64,000 nt of DNA from assembly GCA_030248195.1 (NCBI GenBank), contig JASAND010000804.1, positions 1 to 64,000 of the forward strand, read 5' to 3'. Positions within the stretch are counted from its first letter, which is position 1, and the number at the start of each line of letters is the position of its first letter. Below the pieces are notes generated by a model. That model was given only the letters and a program-made list of their open reading frames with translations, did no database searches and had not been told where the DNA came from. The DNA comes from Trissonchulus latispiculum. Its lineage: Eukaryota; Nematoda; Enoplea; Enoplida; Ironidae. Made by a program: the position numbers and the translations under genes. Of the stretch, positions 46,508 to 56,071 are shown piece by piece.

Positions 46508-46767
46508 CTGAAAAGTTCAGCAAATCAACCCAAACAAACGTTGAATCAAGAGTCTATGAAAGGAAAAGTGAGACACCCGACTCTTCCTAGTGTGCTAAGC
46601 TTGTAATATACTCGAAACATAAAGGCCAAAATCTCGGGGAGGGGGGGAGGTTTGCTCAGCTTCTAAAAATGCAACGCTGACATATTTCAAAAACGAGCGT
46701 TTTCGACAAATTTTATATAATAAAAAAATAAAAATGCTCCGATGGAGCATGAAAAATGCAATTTGAG
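46508..46767. other. Intron sequence, no other feature
   Basis: Part of the 4.96-kb SUV39H-like intron between 46507 and 51464. It includes an ATGCTCCGATGGAGCAT palindrome at about 46733-46750 and is otherwise unremarkable. Confidence 0.5.
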
Positions 46768-47107
46768 CTGGCGCGTAGCCAGGGGGGGGGGGGGGAATCC
46801 CCTCGAAATTGTGTTGCCCCCAGGAACGTTTTCCTGCCATGTGCAAAACGCCCATTTTTCACCATGATAATACGTGTTTTGCACTAAAAATTTGTACCAA
46901 TTACCCTATTTGGTGTACTTTGACCACCTTCTGCATCATTTACACGCACTGCGCCTTACATATTATTGTAATTTCAACGAATGTTCTGTAAAAATTTCCA
47001 CGAAGGGCACGAAATAGAAAAATTTCTCAGCTTCTGGGGGGCTCTGCCACCCAGACCCCCGAAAAAATTTTGAATTCCCCCCCCGAAATTTTTTCTGGCT
47101 ACGCTAG
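46768..47107. mobile_element. hAT-like MITE, GCGTAGCCAG ends
   Basis: Ends are CTGGCGCGTAGCCAGG and inverted CTAGCGTAGCCAGAAAA. Flanking 8-mers do not match, so the duplication has decayed or the boundaries are off by a few bases. It contains an inverted hairpin module (47029-47060). Confidence 0.75.
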
Positions 47108-47299
47108 TAAATATGGGCGACATTGGGTTTTAAGCGAACAGAGCACTAGGTTCTAAAACGTTAATATGGGAGGGGCAGGTAGTAAATGCCAGGAGGACTA
47201 CGTTAACCCTTTATGTACGCCGGTAGCTTAGAAGATACATTTTTCTTTGAGCTCTTCCGTACGAACGGCTTGCTGGACAGAAGTGTTGCTTAATTGGTA

Positions 47300-47572
47300 A
47301 TGAACCTTGATATGTTGCCCGCCCCTGGACCTGCCCCAGTTGCCAATCGCGAATCGGCAAAGGCCGTTCCCACTGAAAAGCGCTATGACCGAATTGACCA
47401 TTGGCCAGAACCCGACGGCGCTAAAATACGATCCCGCTGCAAACTATGCAGGAAGAATTTCACCTACACCGTATGCAGTAAATGTGGAGTTCATCTTTGC
47501 TACGTTGCCAGTGGGAAAAAAGATGGCGGTGGAAGAAACTGCTTCAAGCAGTTTCATGTCCACGATCTGTAA
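47300..47572 (+). pseudogene. piggyBac-type transposase C-terminal Cys-rich fragment
   Basis: The frame from 47300 to a TAA at 47570-47572 ends RSRCKLCRKNFTYTVCSKCG, VHLCYV and CFKQFHVHDL. The pattern CxxC-(7-8)-CxxC, then LC, then CF-x-x-(F/Y)H is the cross-brace zinc finger found at the very end of piggyBac transposases and their domesticated relatives. The DDE catalytic domain is absent upstream, and the sequence before 47300 is not recognisably coding. The natural stop is retained, so this is a 5'-truncated 3' end of an element or gene. The 3' UTR abuts the truncated non-LTR copy. Confidence 0.75.
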
Positions 47573-47639
47573 ATCCTGCCAATTACCATGTACCATTAAA
47601 CTGTAAATAGCTGTACATATTGCTTTTCATCAATGAATA

Positions 47640-49132
47640 TATATATTTCGAGCTTATCCTTCAAAGCGCACATTGATTCCATCACTGTGAAGCTCAGAAA
47701 ACGCAACAATGTGCTCAAGGCCCTAGCAGGAACCAGATGGGGTAGCTCGAAAGAAGATCTACGGTTGGTCTACCTCACATACATCGCATCTGCAATGGAA
47801 TACTGCTGCTCTGCCTGGATGGACACTACAGCTGATTCCAACCTTGCCAAGCTCCAGACGATCCAAAACGAAGCAACAAGAGCCATCTATGGCTGCGTGG
47901 GCGGATCTCCCGCTGATCTGGTGCAAAACGAAGCCAACCTTATCCCGCTGGAATCCCGGGCTAGGATTGCAACCTGCCTAGCTTTCGAAAAATCTAGACG
48001 CCTGCCCCTTAGCAACCCAGTGAAGATGTCATCCGAACGGTCTGTCCGACAACGTCTGGGTAGCCAGCGTAGTTGGCGCGAAGTGGGTAAGCGTCTATCC
48101 AGCAGACACCAACTATTAAACCTACCTACTGACTCCCTGCATGCAACGGGCCCACTGCCACTCTGGGAATATCCCGGTGGCCTTTCCATCAGCGACGACC
48201 AGAGCCTCTCTATCCGACGCAGCGACCCTGTTGAAGCCAAACGGGGTCACACTCTACAGATGCTGGCTGCTGACCCAGTCCAAGTCTACACGGATGGCTC
48301 AGCCAAGGATGGATGCGAAAACGGTGGCGCAGGAGTTCACATCATACACCATCGAAACAAAACTACCAGAAACATCAGCGAACCTGCTGGCAGGTTCACT
48401 TCGAGCTATCGGGCGGAACCGCACTTACTCGTGCTCTCCACTGGATGCGGGATGTCAGCTCCAACGACGACCAATCTATCGGAATTTTTCTGGACTCTAA
48501 ATCTGTGGTCCGGAAGCTCATCTCTGGCCCCGGCAGAGCGCGTTCGTCTGTGGAGATTGAAGTTTGGTCTCTACTTAAGGAAATATGTTCTCCGGAAAAC
48601 CGAACTGTGTCCATTATTGTATCCGGGTAACGATTGTGCGGACTCGTTGGCGAATCTGGGTTTCGTTCTAAGCCAAGATGAAGCTCCATTTGACCTGTCG
48701 TCAGCCAGAGCCCTAGTCCGAAAGCACGAACATCAGTGCTGGCAATCAAAGCTCAGTTCCCAAAGACTTGGCTGTCCCGTCCTTCCTCCTCCTTCCACCA
48801 GGGAACAGTTCTTAAACAGGGCTGGGAGAAGCATCCTCTCCCAGCTCCGGGTCGGCGGGTTCTGTCCTGTCCTAAATTGGTATTGGTGCCTCCGAAACCC
48901 CTTTCTGCCAATATTGTCCAGGAAAAACAGATGACCTGAACCATGTCCTAATCGACTGCCCTCAGGCGGATGCGGCCCGCCTCAGACACCTCGGTTCCAG
49001 CCCTTCGCACCAGGTCCTGTGGGTTTCCCCGGGGAATGTAATTGCCTTTCTCCGGGAATGCGGGCGCCTATCAGGTATCCGGATCAATTGACGTTTGCCA
49101 ACGATCGGAAGCACAACAACAACAATAACAAT
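47640..49132 (+). pseudogene. 5'-truncated non-LTR retrotransposon copy (thumb, RNase H, tail)
   Basis: Same family as 39165-44240, from the thumb region (SLSFKAHIDSITVKLRKRNN) to RNase H (VYTDGSAKDGCENGGAGVHI, GIFLDSKSVV and DCADSLANLG after a frameshift) and the zinc-binding end (SQLRVGGFCPVLNWY). At least three frameshifts are visible near 48410, 48630 and 48890. The 3' end is marked by a short CAACAACAACAATAACAA tail at 49114-49131. There is no RT catalytic core. Confidence 0.93.
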
Positions 49133-49448
49133 AGTTGGGACTTAGAAGTTTTTCCAAAAGGGCTATTTGGCTGGACCAAATTTGGGCCGCCCGCCTGAAC
49201 GATCCCGGCCAGATATTAAACATCGCCCTCGCAATTTCGTCGTACCCAACCCGAAATATTTCATGCAACAATCCGCTTGTCTCTAGCTTGTTCCCTGAGT
49301 TCTGCAATTCTGACGCAATATTGGCCTTTTTGGTGAAAATAGCATTTAGGCCACCTTTGGCCGGCCGGCTAGGTGGCATGCCGGGCAGGACAGCGAAAAG
49401 ATATATATCAAAAAAGTTCACTTTCGGGGTACATACGTTCAGAAAAAC
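49133..49448. other. Unassigned intron stretch
   Basis: No feature recognised up to the duplicated block that starts at about 49449. Confidence 0.35.
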
Positions 49449-49506
49449 CAAACTCCACCTGCTGAAAATGCTCAGATCGTTCTATCATTAAGTCAGGATA
49501 TTGTAC
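49449..49506. repeat. Duplicated flank, copy 1
   Basis: AACTCCACCTGCTGAAAATG through GATATTGTACT is repeated at about 50779-50834, in each case directly before a CTGGGTTT-ended element. Confidence 0.9.
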
Positions 49507-49876
49507 TCTGGGTTTTCTCTAGGCCAAAAAAAGTGGGGGGGGGGAAGACCAAAAGTGGGGGAGTGGGGGGGAAAGACCAAACGTGGGGGAAATGGGCTAA
49601 AAATGCTAAAAATACCGTAAAAATTACGTGTTTTCTACATGTACTGCTACAACTAAGCTCAAACTGCTCAAAAATCAAGTTTTAGTACCAAAACAGACAA
49701 TTTTTGACCAAAAAATTCCGGCGAAGACGAAAAATTTTGAAAATGTTGGCAAAAAATCCTTAAAATTTGGCATTTTCTGGGCACCTTATAGGGGTGGGGG
49801 GGAAGCTCAAAAAAGTGGGGGGGGGAGAGGGGTGGGGGAACCCAAAAAGTGGGGGGCGTACCAAAGAAAACCCAGA
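49507..49876. mobile_element. G-rich MITE, CTGGGTTT ends, copy without duplication
   Basis: Ends TCTGGGTTTTCT and inverted match. The core has AATTCCGGCGAAGACG and TTTGGCATTTTCTGGG, between runs of AGTGGGGGGG. It has the same left flank as 50835-51187 but a different right flank, so the two arose by local duplication rather than independent insertion. Confidence 0.75.
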
Positions 49877-50261
49877 CATGCAAACCCCTCAAAAATGTTG
49901 TCGAATTTTTTCAATTTTGAAACATTCCTGATGGAAACGCTAAAAGGATTAATCTGGCAAACTTATTTTTCTAAACTCTAAATTAGTATATATACCTCAT
50001 TAGTATATACATATATATATATATACCTCATTTCGATTTTTTGTGGGTTTTTGTGTATAGCTGCTAAAACTCTCTAAAACATAAAACATTTATATATGTT
50101 TTTTACGCTGGCATTTTAAAATTATTTATTTATTTAAAATTTTTGAATATTTAGGGTACAAATGGTAAAATTTGGCAATTTTCGGGATTATGGGGGGAGG
50201 GCGCCGAAGGGGGGGGGGGCAACCACTCACCCACCACCCGCCTCCGCCCTCGCACTAGGAA
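49877..50261. other. Unassigned intron stretch
   Basis: AT-rich with a short TATA run near 50010 and a G-rich remnant at 50190-50250. No gene. Confidence 0.35.
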
Positions 50262-50462
50262 TAAGCCAGGCATCTGTCAATAAAAACATCGGGACACATT
50301 GAGTTGCAGAAGGGCTTTCGTCAGACCGGGGTGCCAAACACGGTCAAACACCCTGGAGAAGTCAATTAGGGCCATAAACAGTACGATGGGCTGGTTTTCA
50401 TTGATTGAATCCATTACTGATAGATTGGGTGATGCTCAAGACTTGTTATTGGGTTGATGTTG
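50262..50462 (-). pseudogene. RT fragment of the (CAA)n-tailed non-LTR family
   Basis: On the minus strand this matches the motif A region of 41165-41340 (VLSITQSISNGFNQ, then a frameshifted DFSR-FDRVWHPG). It is about 200 bp, broken by stops, and highly similar at the nucleotide level. Confidence 0.88.
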
Positions 50463-50479
50463 ATCTTGTCTTGTTGTTG

Positions 50480-50690
50480 CTTCACAACTTTTTTTGCGCC
50501 GCAGTTGCGCCACAGCGTCGCAGTGGCGCCGCAAAGTCGGCTCGTAGCGAAAAGTGGCCATTTTTGTGGTCGTCGCTCAGATCGAACGTTACGAGCTGGA
50601 GCTGATTTCTTTTTATATTGAGAAATTACATATATTGAACTAACTAACGGTCCAGTTTGCCGTTTGAAGGGCCAGTCGGAGGAACCTGGT
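50480..50690. repeat. Inverted partner of 54411-54588
   Basis: TTTGCGCCGCAGTTGCGCC, AAGTCGGCTCGTAGCGAAAA and AGCTGGAGCTGATTTC appear in inverted orientation at 54411-54588. At 50660-50690 it continues into TTTGCCGTTTGAAGGG, which matches 53858-53880 inverted. Confidence 0.85.
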
Positions 50691-50721
50691 CACTGCCTTG
50701 GGGCCCCTGGACAGTACCTTG

Positions 50722-50777
50722 TTGTTGTTGTTGTTGTTGCTGTCACGGCTTCCGACTACCTGATCAAAGTCTGAAGG
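50722..50777 (-). mobile_element. Non-LTR 3' UTR remnant with (CAA)n tail
   Basis: On the minus strand GACTTTGATCAGGTAGTCGG followed by CAACAACAACAACAACAAC matches the 3' end of 39165-44240. Only about 55 bp remain. Confidence 0.8.
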
Positions 50778-50778
50778 A

Positions 50779-50834
50779 ACTCCACCTGCTGAAAATGCTC
50801 AGATCGTTCTATCATTAAGTCAGGATATTGTACT
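50779..50834. repeat. Duplicated flank, copy 2
   Basis: Partner of 49449-49506. Probably the original locus, because the adjoining element keeps its target duplication here. Confidence 0.9.
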
Positions 50835-51187
50835 CTGGGTTTTCTCTAGGCCAAAAAAGTGGGGGGAAGACCAAAAGTGGGGGAGTGAGGGGGGAAGACC
50901 AAACGTGGGGGAAATGGGCTAAAAATGCTAAAAATACCGTAACATGTACTGCAACAACTAAGCTCGAAAGTGCTCAAAAATCAAGTTTTAGTGCCAAAAT
51001 AGACGATTTTTGACCAAAAAAGTTCGGCGAAGCCGGAAAAAATTTTGACCAAAAATCCTTACAATTTGGCATTTTCTGGGCACCTTATAGTGAGTGGGGG
51101 GGAGCCCAAAAAAGTGGGGGGAAACGAGTGGGGGGAAGGAGTCGAGTGGGGGGGAACCCCCCCCCCCCCCAACTAAAGAAAACCCAG
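50835..51187. mobile_element. G-rich MITE, CTGGGTTT ends, 5-bp duplication GTACT
   Basis: Ends CTGGGTTTTCTCTAGG and inverted match, flanked by GTACT at 50830-50834 and 51188-51192. The core carries AGTTCGGCGAAGCCGG and TTTGGCATTTTCTGGG between AGTGGGGGG blocks. Confidence 0.8.
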
Positions 51188-51192
51188 GTACT

Positions 51193-51463
51193 TTTACTTC
51201 ACGGAAAAAAACAAACGAAACGAAATTGTCCGAAATTGAAAATTTTCAAAGTTTGAAATTTTTTACCAAAACTTTTTTGCGACTTGTTGTTCTCTTCGTG
51301 CTGATTCCAACGATACCAAATTTGTCTGGTTTCGTTGAGTATTTAGCTGCCACGGTTTTCGAACGGGTCTCTAAGGGCCGCGCTGGGCCTTTTACACCCA
51401 TATTATAGGGGAGCGCTCTCGCGCTTCCTTATAATACGTATATATACCTATACGTATACGTAC
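51193..51463. other. Intron stretch with a GC hairpin
   Basis: A hairpin at 51402-51436 (ATTATAGGGGAGCGC paired with GCGCTTCCTTATAAT) resembles those at 25520 and 54902. No coding signal. Confidence 0.4.
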
Positions 51464-51556
51464 CTCTCCAACATATTCCAGAACAAAACTGCCAGATTTA
51501 ATCTTTTGAGCAGTACGCAAGCCCCATCCTTTACCAGCGGTACGAAATATAATCAC
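51464..51556 (-). CDS. SUV39H-like histone methyltransferase, first SET exon visible
   Basis: A 93-nt exon (31 codons) between acceptor CGTTTAG (above 51556) and donor GTACGT (51458-51463). It reads [20 protein letters not shown] and FVLEYVGE, the start of the SET domain (GxGxGLRT S-adenosylmethionine-binding loop and the EYVGE strand). EYVGE joins in phase 0 to VITEEEA of the next exon, the exact order expected for SUV39H. The preceding pre-SET and chromodomain exons were not located between here and the right edge; they may lie beyond it. Confidence 0.95.
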
Positions 51557-52037
51557 CTAAACGAAATGTTATATGTAAGAAAAAACAGCATAACAATCAA
51601 GGTAGACATGATTGGGGAATGGGAAGTCTATGTACGTATAGCAAGGTTAACAAAAAAATCAAAATTTGGTTTTAGGGTGGCACTTTGGCTAAACTAAACC
51701 AAATCGATTGCTTTGAGGACCCATGGTTAGGTCTTGGGGCTTAGCTTTAAAACATCCCAGTTTCGCTGCTCTACGACCTACCAGTAAGCTGCAGTAGACG
51801 AAAGTGGGTGATGGATCTAGTTAACGGTTTCACAAAAAAATCACCCGCTAACAAAAAATCAGTGGCGGATAGGATCCCAGAGAGCAGCTAGCAACGTTTC
51901 CTCATCAGTTTTGGATAGAGCGCACTACATAACGTATTTAGAACCCAAAACCGTTAACGTAGTGTTTCAACTAAGGCAACTGACCCCGCCGAAGTATTAG
52001 TGGTCACTGATGGCGCCCGGCAGCGTCCAGGATGTAG
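51557..52037. other. Unassigned intron stretch
   Basis: I looked here for the pre-SET exon (Cys-rich, ending in an NRVVQ-type motif) on the minus strand and did not find it. No other feature. Confidence 0.4.
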
Positions 52038-52488
52038 TCTGGTGGCTCTAGAATGCCGTTTTAAAGGCTATAACGTTCTTTTTTCGTGTTTGAGAGTGAT
52101 TATAACGTATTTCCAGGCGTTTTGGCAGAGAAAGATAGGACTTCGTATGTTGATGGGATATGACGTGACGTGACCCTCTGCCGGACCCTTCCGGACCTTC
52201 CAGGTACCAACTGGAGAGTCCGAAATGGCTGAAATCAAGTCATAGGGGTTTTCTCGTGCGCAGAATTCAAATCTGACATTAGTTTTCAGGTAATGTAGTC
52301 TCCTACTGACTTCTGGAATCACGTTTACCGTCGAACGGTTCAGGCGCGGCTGGTAACCAGGTTGGACTCCCAGAAGTGTCAGACAGCCTCAAAAGCAACG
52401 GCTATAAGTTTTTCGAGGTCGCCGAGCTCGAATTTGGCGTTAGTTGTGCTGTAGCTGCTGTACAGACTTCAGTAATAAAATATGAAAT
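52038..52488. repeat. Repeat R, copy 1, left part
   Basis: In inverted orientation this matches 63590-64000 over its whole length, for example GGTAACCAGGTTGGACTCCC, TTCCAGGTACCAACTGG and CAGGCGTTTTGGCAGAGAA. The copy is interrupted at 52489 by a 4.6-kb element and resumes at 57079. Confidence 0.93.
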
Positions 52489-52832
52489 CAGGGTTTTTTC
52501 GAAAATCGGACCTGCGTAAATTTTGCGTATTTTTAATTTCGAGTGCGTATCTTTAATTGCGACTGCGTAAAATTACAAAAATTGCTTCGCAACGTTATTA
52601 ACGCTATAAACGCTTTTAGCGTCGAATTACTGCGTTTTTAAGAGTTTTTAAACAATGTTGAGAGTCCTAGCTTCATTTTACGTTGCGTGCTCATCGAATT
52701 GCGATGTCAAGTAGGAGCAGCTGGCGAAAGATATTCACGCAGGGGCTGGGAAATTGAAGAAAATTTTAAATTTCAGAGTAACTTTGCTACTAAAACTTTG
52801 AATTCTTTGCCTTGAGCAGTTTAACAGTTAAG

Positions 52833-52837
<5 letters not shown>

Positions 52838-52876
<39 letters not shown>
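52838..52876. repeat. (TA)n microsatellite
   Basis: About 38 bp of TA, followed directly by CAAGTAACAAAAATGCTCC, which resembles the end of 22998-23762. Confidence 0.9.
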
Positions 52877-52878
<2 letters not shown>

Positions 52879-53025
52879 AGTAACAAAAATGCTCCGCACA
52901 AAAGAGGATAATATGTGTGTGTTGGCTGTATCGTATATATATCCTTTAAATTCCGGTTGAAGAAGTAAAGACAAAAGTTTCATGGGCACGTGACGTTATT
53001 TGGCACAGCAAATATTGGTGGATGG

Positions 53026-53836
53026 TTCTATGACAAAAGTTGCTCAGCTCGCTTAGGGCTTTCATTTGGTACCAAATTTGACCACTTTTGAAAACTTTCA
53101 TTTTTGACCGAAAATCGCCTAAGTCCCCACCCCACCCCACCACAGGACTCTACAGCCACTTTGAGCATGCAGTTCTATGACAAAAGTTGCTCAGCTCGCT
53201 TAGGGCTTTCATTTGGTACCAAATTTGACCACTTTTGAAAACTTTCATTTTTGACCGAAAATCGCCTAAGTCCCCACCCCACACCACAGCACTCTACAGC
53301 CACTTTGAGCATGCAGTTCTATGACAAAAGTTGCTCAGCTCGCTTAGGGCTTTCATTTGGTACCAAATTTGACCACTTTTGAAAACTTTCATTTTTGACC
53401 GAAAATCGCCTAAGTCCCCACCCCACCCCACCACAGCACCCTACAGCCACTTTGAGCATGCAGTTCTATGACAAAAGTTGCTCAGCTCGCTTAGGGCTTT
53501 CATTTGGTACCAACTTTGACCACTTTTGAAAACTTTCATTTTTGACCGAAAATCGCCTAAGTCCCCACCCCACCCCACCACAGCACTCTACAGACACTTT
53601 GAGCAAGCAGTTCTATGACAAAAGTTGCTCAGCTCGCTTAGGGCTTTCATTTGGTACCAAATTTGACCACTTTTGAAAACTTTCATTTTTGACCGAAAAT
53701 CGCCTAAGTCCCCACCCCACCCCACCACAGCACTCTACAGCCACTTTGAGCATGCAGTTCTATGACAAAAGTTGCTCAGCTCGCTTAGGGCTTTCATTTG
53801 GTACCAAATTTGACCACTTTTGAAAAATTTTATTTT
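53026..53836. repeat. Tandem array, 147-bp unit, 5.5 copies
   Basis: TTCTATGACAAAAGTTGCTC starts at 53026, 53173, 53317, 53464, 53611 and 53758, giving periods 147, 144, 147, 147 and 147. Units are nearly identical; the 144-bp one lacks three bases in the CCCCACCCC tract. Because the period is a multiple of three, long pseudo-ORFs result, but they have no recognisable protein character. Confidence 0.97.
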
Positions 53837-53859
53837 CGACCACTTGACCCGCCACCCGA

Positions 53860-54240
53860 CTGACCCTTCAAACGGCAAAGTGGAACCAGCCCAGCAAAAT
53901 AGGTACGTCGGACGGCAAAACGGATACCGGGAATGAGCTGGACACACCAGAAAACCCCTATAGACAAAGTTTTGAGAGGCCAGGTAGAGCCTACTATGGA
54001 CCTCCAGGAAGCGGTTTCCGACATGACCCTCCAGACGGCAAAGTGGAACCAGCACAGCAAGATGGATGAGTCCTACGGCAAAAAGGACACCGGGAATGAG
54101 CTGGGCGCACCAGAAAACCCCTATAGACAAAGTTTTGAGAGGCCAGGTAAAGCCTACTATGGACCTCCAGGAAGCGGTTTCCGACTTGACCCTCCCGACG
54201 GCAAAGTGGAACCAGCCCAGCAAGATGGGTGGGTCTGACG
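53860..54240. repeat. Tandem array, 163-bp unit, ~2.3 copies
   Basis: ACGGCAAAGTGGAACCAGC begins at 53872, 54035 and 54198 (period 163). Each unit contains CAGAAAACCCCTATAGAC, AGTTTTGAGAGGCCAGG and TATGGACCTCCAGGAAGCGG. It directly follows the 147-bp array. Confidence 0.95.
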
Positions 54241-54410
54241 GTAAAACTGACTGCGGGAATCGATTCTCCGTGCCAGAAAACCATTGTATGGAAGATTTGA
54301 GCGTTCAAAGTTAAATAGATAGCGAGAAATTTCGATTTTTCATTTTTCGAATTTTCGCCATCTTTGACGGGCCACTGTGGTCGCTAGGGAAGAGATAGAG
54401 AAACGCAACC

Positions 54411-54588
54411 TGGACCGTTAGTTAGTTCAATATATGTAATTTCTGAATATAAAAAGAAATCAGCTCCAGCTCGTAACGTTCGACCTGAGCGACGACCACA
54501 AAAATGGTCACTTTTCGCTATGAGCCGACTTTGCGGCGCCACTGCGGCGCTGTGGCGCAGCTGCGGCGCAAAAAAAGTTGTGATTCTT
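54411..54588. repeat. Inverted partner of 50480-50658
   Basis: About 178 bp, close to 95% identical by eye to 50480-50658 in reverse orientation, ending in a CTGCGGCGC-rich tract. It lies inside the 4.6-kb element, whereas its partner lies outside it. Confidence 0.9.
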
Positions 54589-54981
54589 AAATTCTTTAGA
54601 GGGTACTACTAGACCCCATAGCCCTTTAGGTTGGCCCACCGCTGCAGATCACGTGAAAGCGGCGAACATTATGTCCAATACAACCATCAAATAGGAGAAA
54701 CCGGAAAAAAAAACATCGCCGCCATAACCGGTCCGGGGCGCAACTTTTTAACGGTAAGTGATACGGGGCTGAAACTTCACAGACATACTAAACTCGATGT
54801 GCTCTACAATTTGCGCATGAAATCTGCGCAGGATCTGCGCAGGATTTTGCGCAGCTTCTGCGCAGCTTATTTTACACTGTCTCCAGCCACTTTTCACACA
54901 TATTATAGGGGTCGCTGCCGCGACCCCTATGATATATATAGTTGGTTAGACAAATAGAGTTAATGCTCCCTTGAACAGATA
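54589..54981. other. Unassigned block inside the 4.6-kb element
   Basis: An open plus-strand stretch (54631-54957) does not resemble a known protein. It contains TGCGCAG repeats (54814-54868) and a GC hairpin at 54902-54934. Confidence 0.3.
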
Positions 54982-55979
54982 TAGTCGGGGGGGGGAAGAA
55001 AAACATGAATAGGGAGGCAAGCTTCCAACTTTTTCTTCGCTTGGAATTGGATCGGTTTGAGTATACCGTTATGTACCGTGGGCAAATACCTATCCAATCG
55101 TATATTCAAACTTCTCTTATACCTCACTCAGCTTTGGCAGTAACAGAATTTGCCCATGCTTTTTTACCGGCAAATAGTGGAAAAACATGGTGCGGGGAAA
55201 AACATGGCACGGATTTCTACCAACCAACCATTTAGAATGGTTTAAACGCATTGTTTCAGCTGTTTCTAACGTGCAAAACTACCTAGGCACCCTTCTAACC
55301 TCAAAGCGAGCTTAAAACCCGATTTTTGGACAAAATACTAAATCCGCCGTACCTAACCTGTTTGGGCATGAAACCTCCTGGGAACTGGCCATAATATGCG
55401 GAGTATCACTAGAAACAAGTTAGTTGTGTTAAAAATTGCAATATTCCATCATTTTTAAGTTTTTTCAAAATTTTCATTTTTACCACAGAAACTTATGAAA
55501 CCTGGCATGTTGATGCTGCAAATCAAATTTTCGAGCTAGAAGCTTCTTTAATGCTCAAAGTTGGCATATTTTGAGGTTTTTAGTGGTTTTAAAGCATTCT
55601 CTTTTCTATAGAAGCATTATATATAGTTACGCCTTCCTGAAGCATACGCAAACATTTTAAAATTTGGTCACCATGTTTTCGTCAAAGTCAAATTATACCC
55701 GCATGCCAATTTATAGTAGCCAAAGTCTGATAGTTGGTTAGATATAGACTTGCAAACTTTCGAAAATCCTTAGCATTTTGGCCTATTTTGGGAGGTCAAC
55801 TTTGGTACCGTACTGTACTTACAGAATCAAGCTTAGAAACCAATCTGGTACTGTAGAGTATACTTCTAGACTTGCTCTTTCTAATGGGCTATACTAGGCA
55901 GCTGCAACTGCTATGGTTAGGGAGTAGGCGATTATGTTTTTTCCCCTTCTTTTCCGTCATGTTTTCCCCCCTCTGACTA
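54982..55979. mobile_element. TATAGTC-ended DNA element, copy 2
   Basis: The left end TATAGTCGGGGGGGGGAAG and the right end, read inverted as TATAGTCAGAGGGGGGAAAA, flank about 1 kb with TA at each side. TGAAACCTGGCATGTTGATG parallels the interior of 41736-42670. The frame 55005-55235 is not recognised. Confidence 0.7.
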
Positions 55980-56071
55980 TATATAATAATATTACAAATA
56001 TTTTAGTTTACTATAAATAAGCAAAATCATAATAGAAACAAACAGCAACGCATAGGCATAGTACGTGTATA

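Noticed and set aside
53735..54308. Overlapping 100-160-residue ORFs across the tandem arrays
   Set aside because: Read-through of 147- and 163-bp repeat units. Equally long frames occur on both strands.
54631..54957. 108-residue plus-strand ORF as a gene
   Set aside because: No recognisable domain. Includes TGCGCAG repeats and runs into a hairpin repeat inside a transposon.
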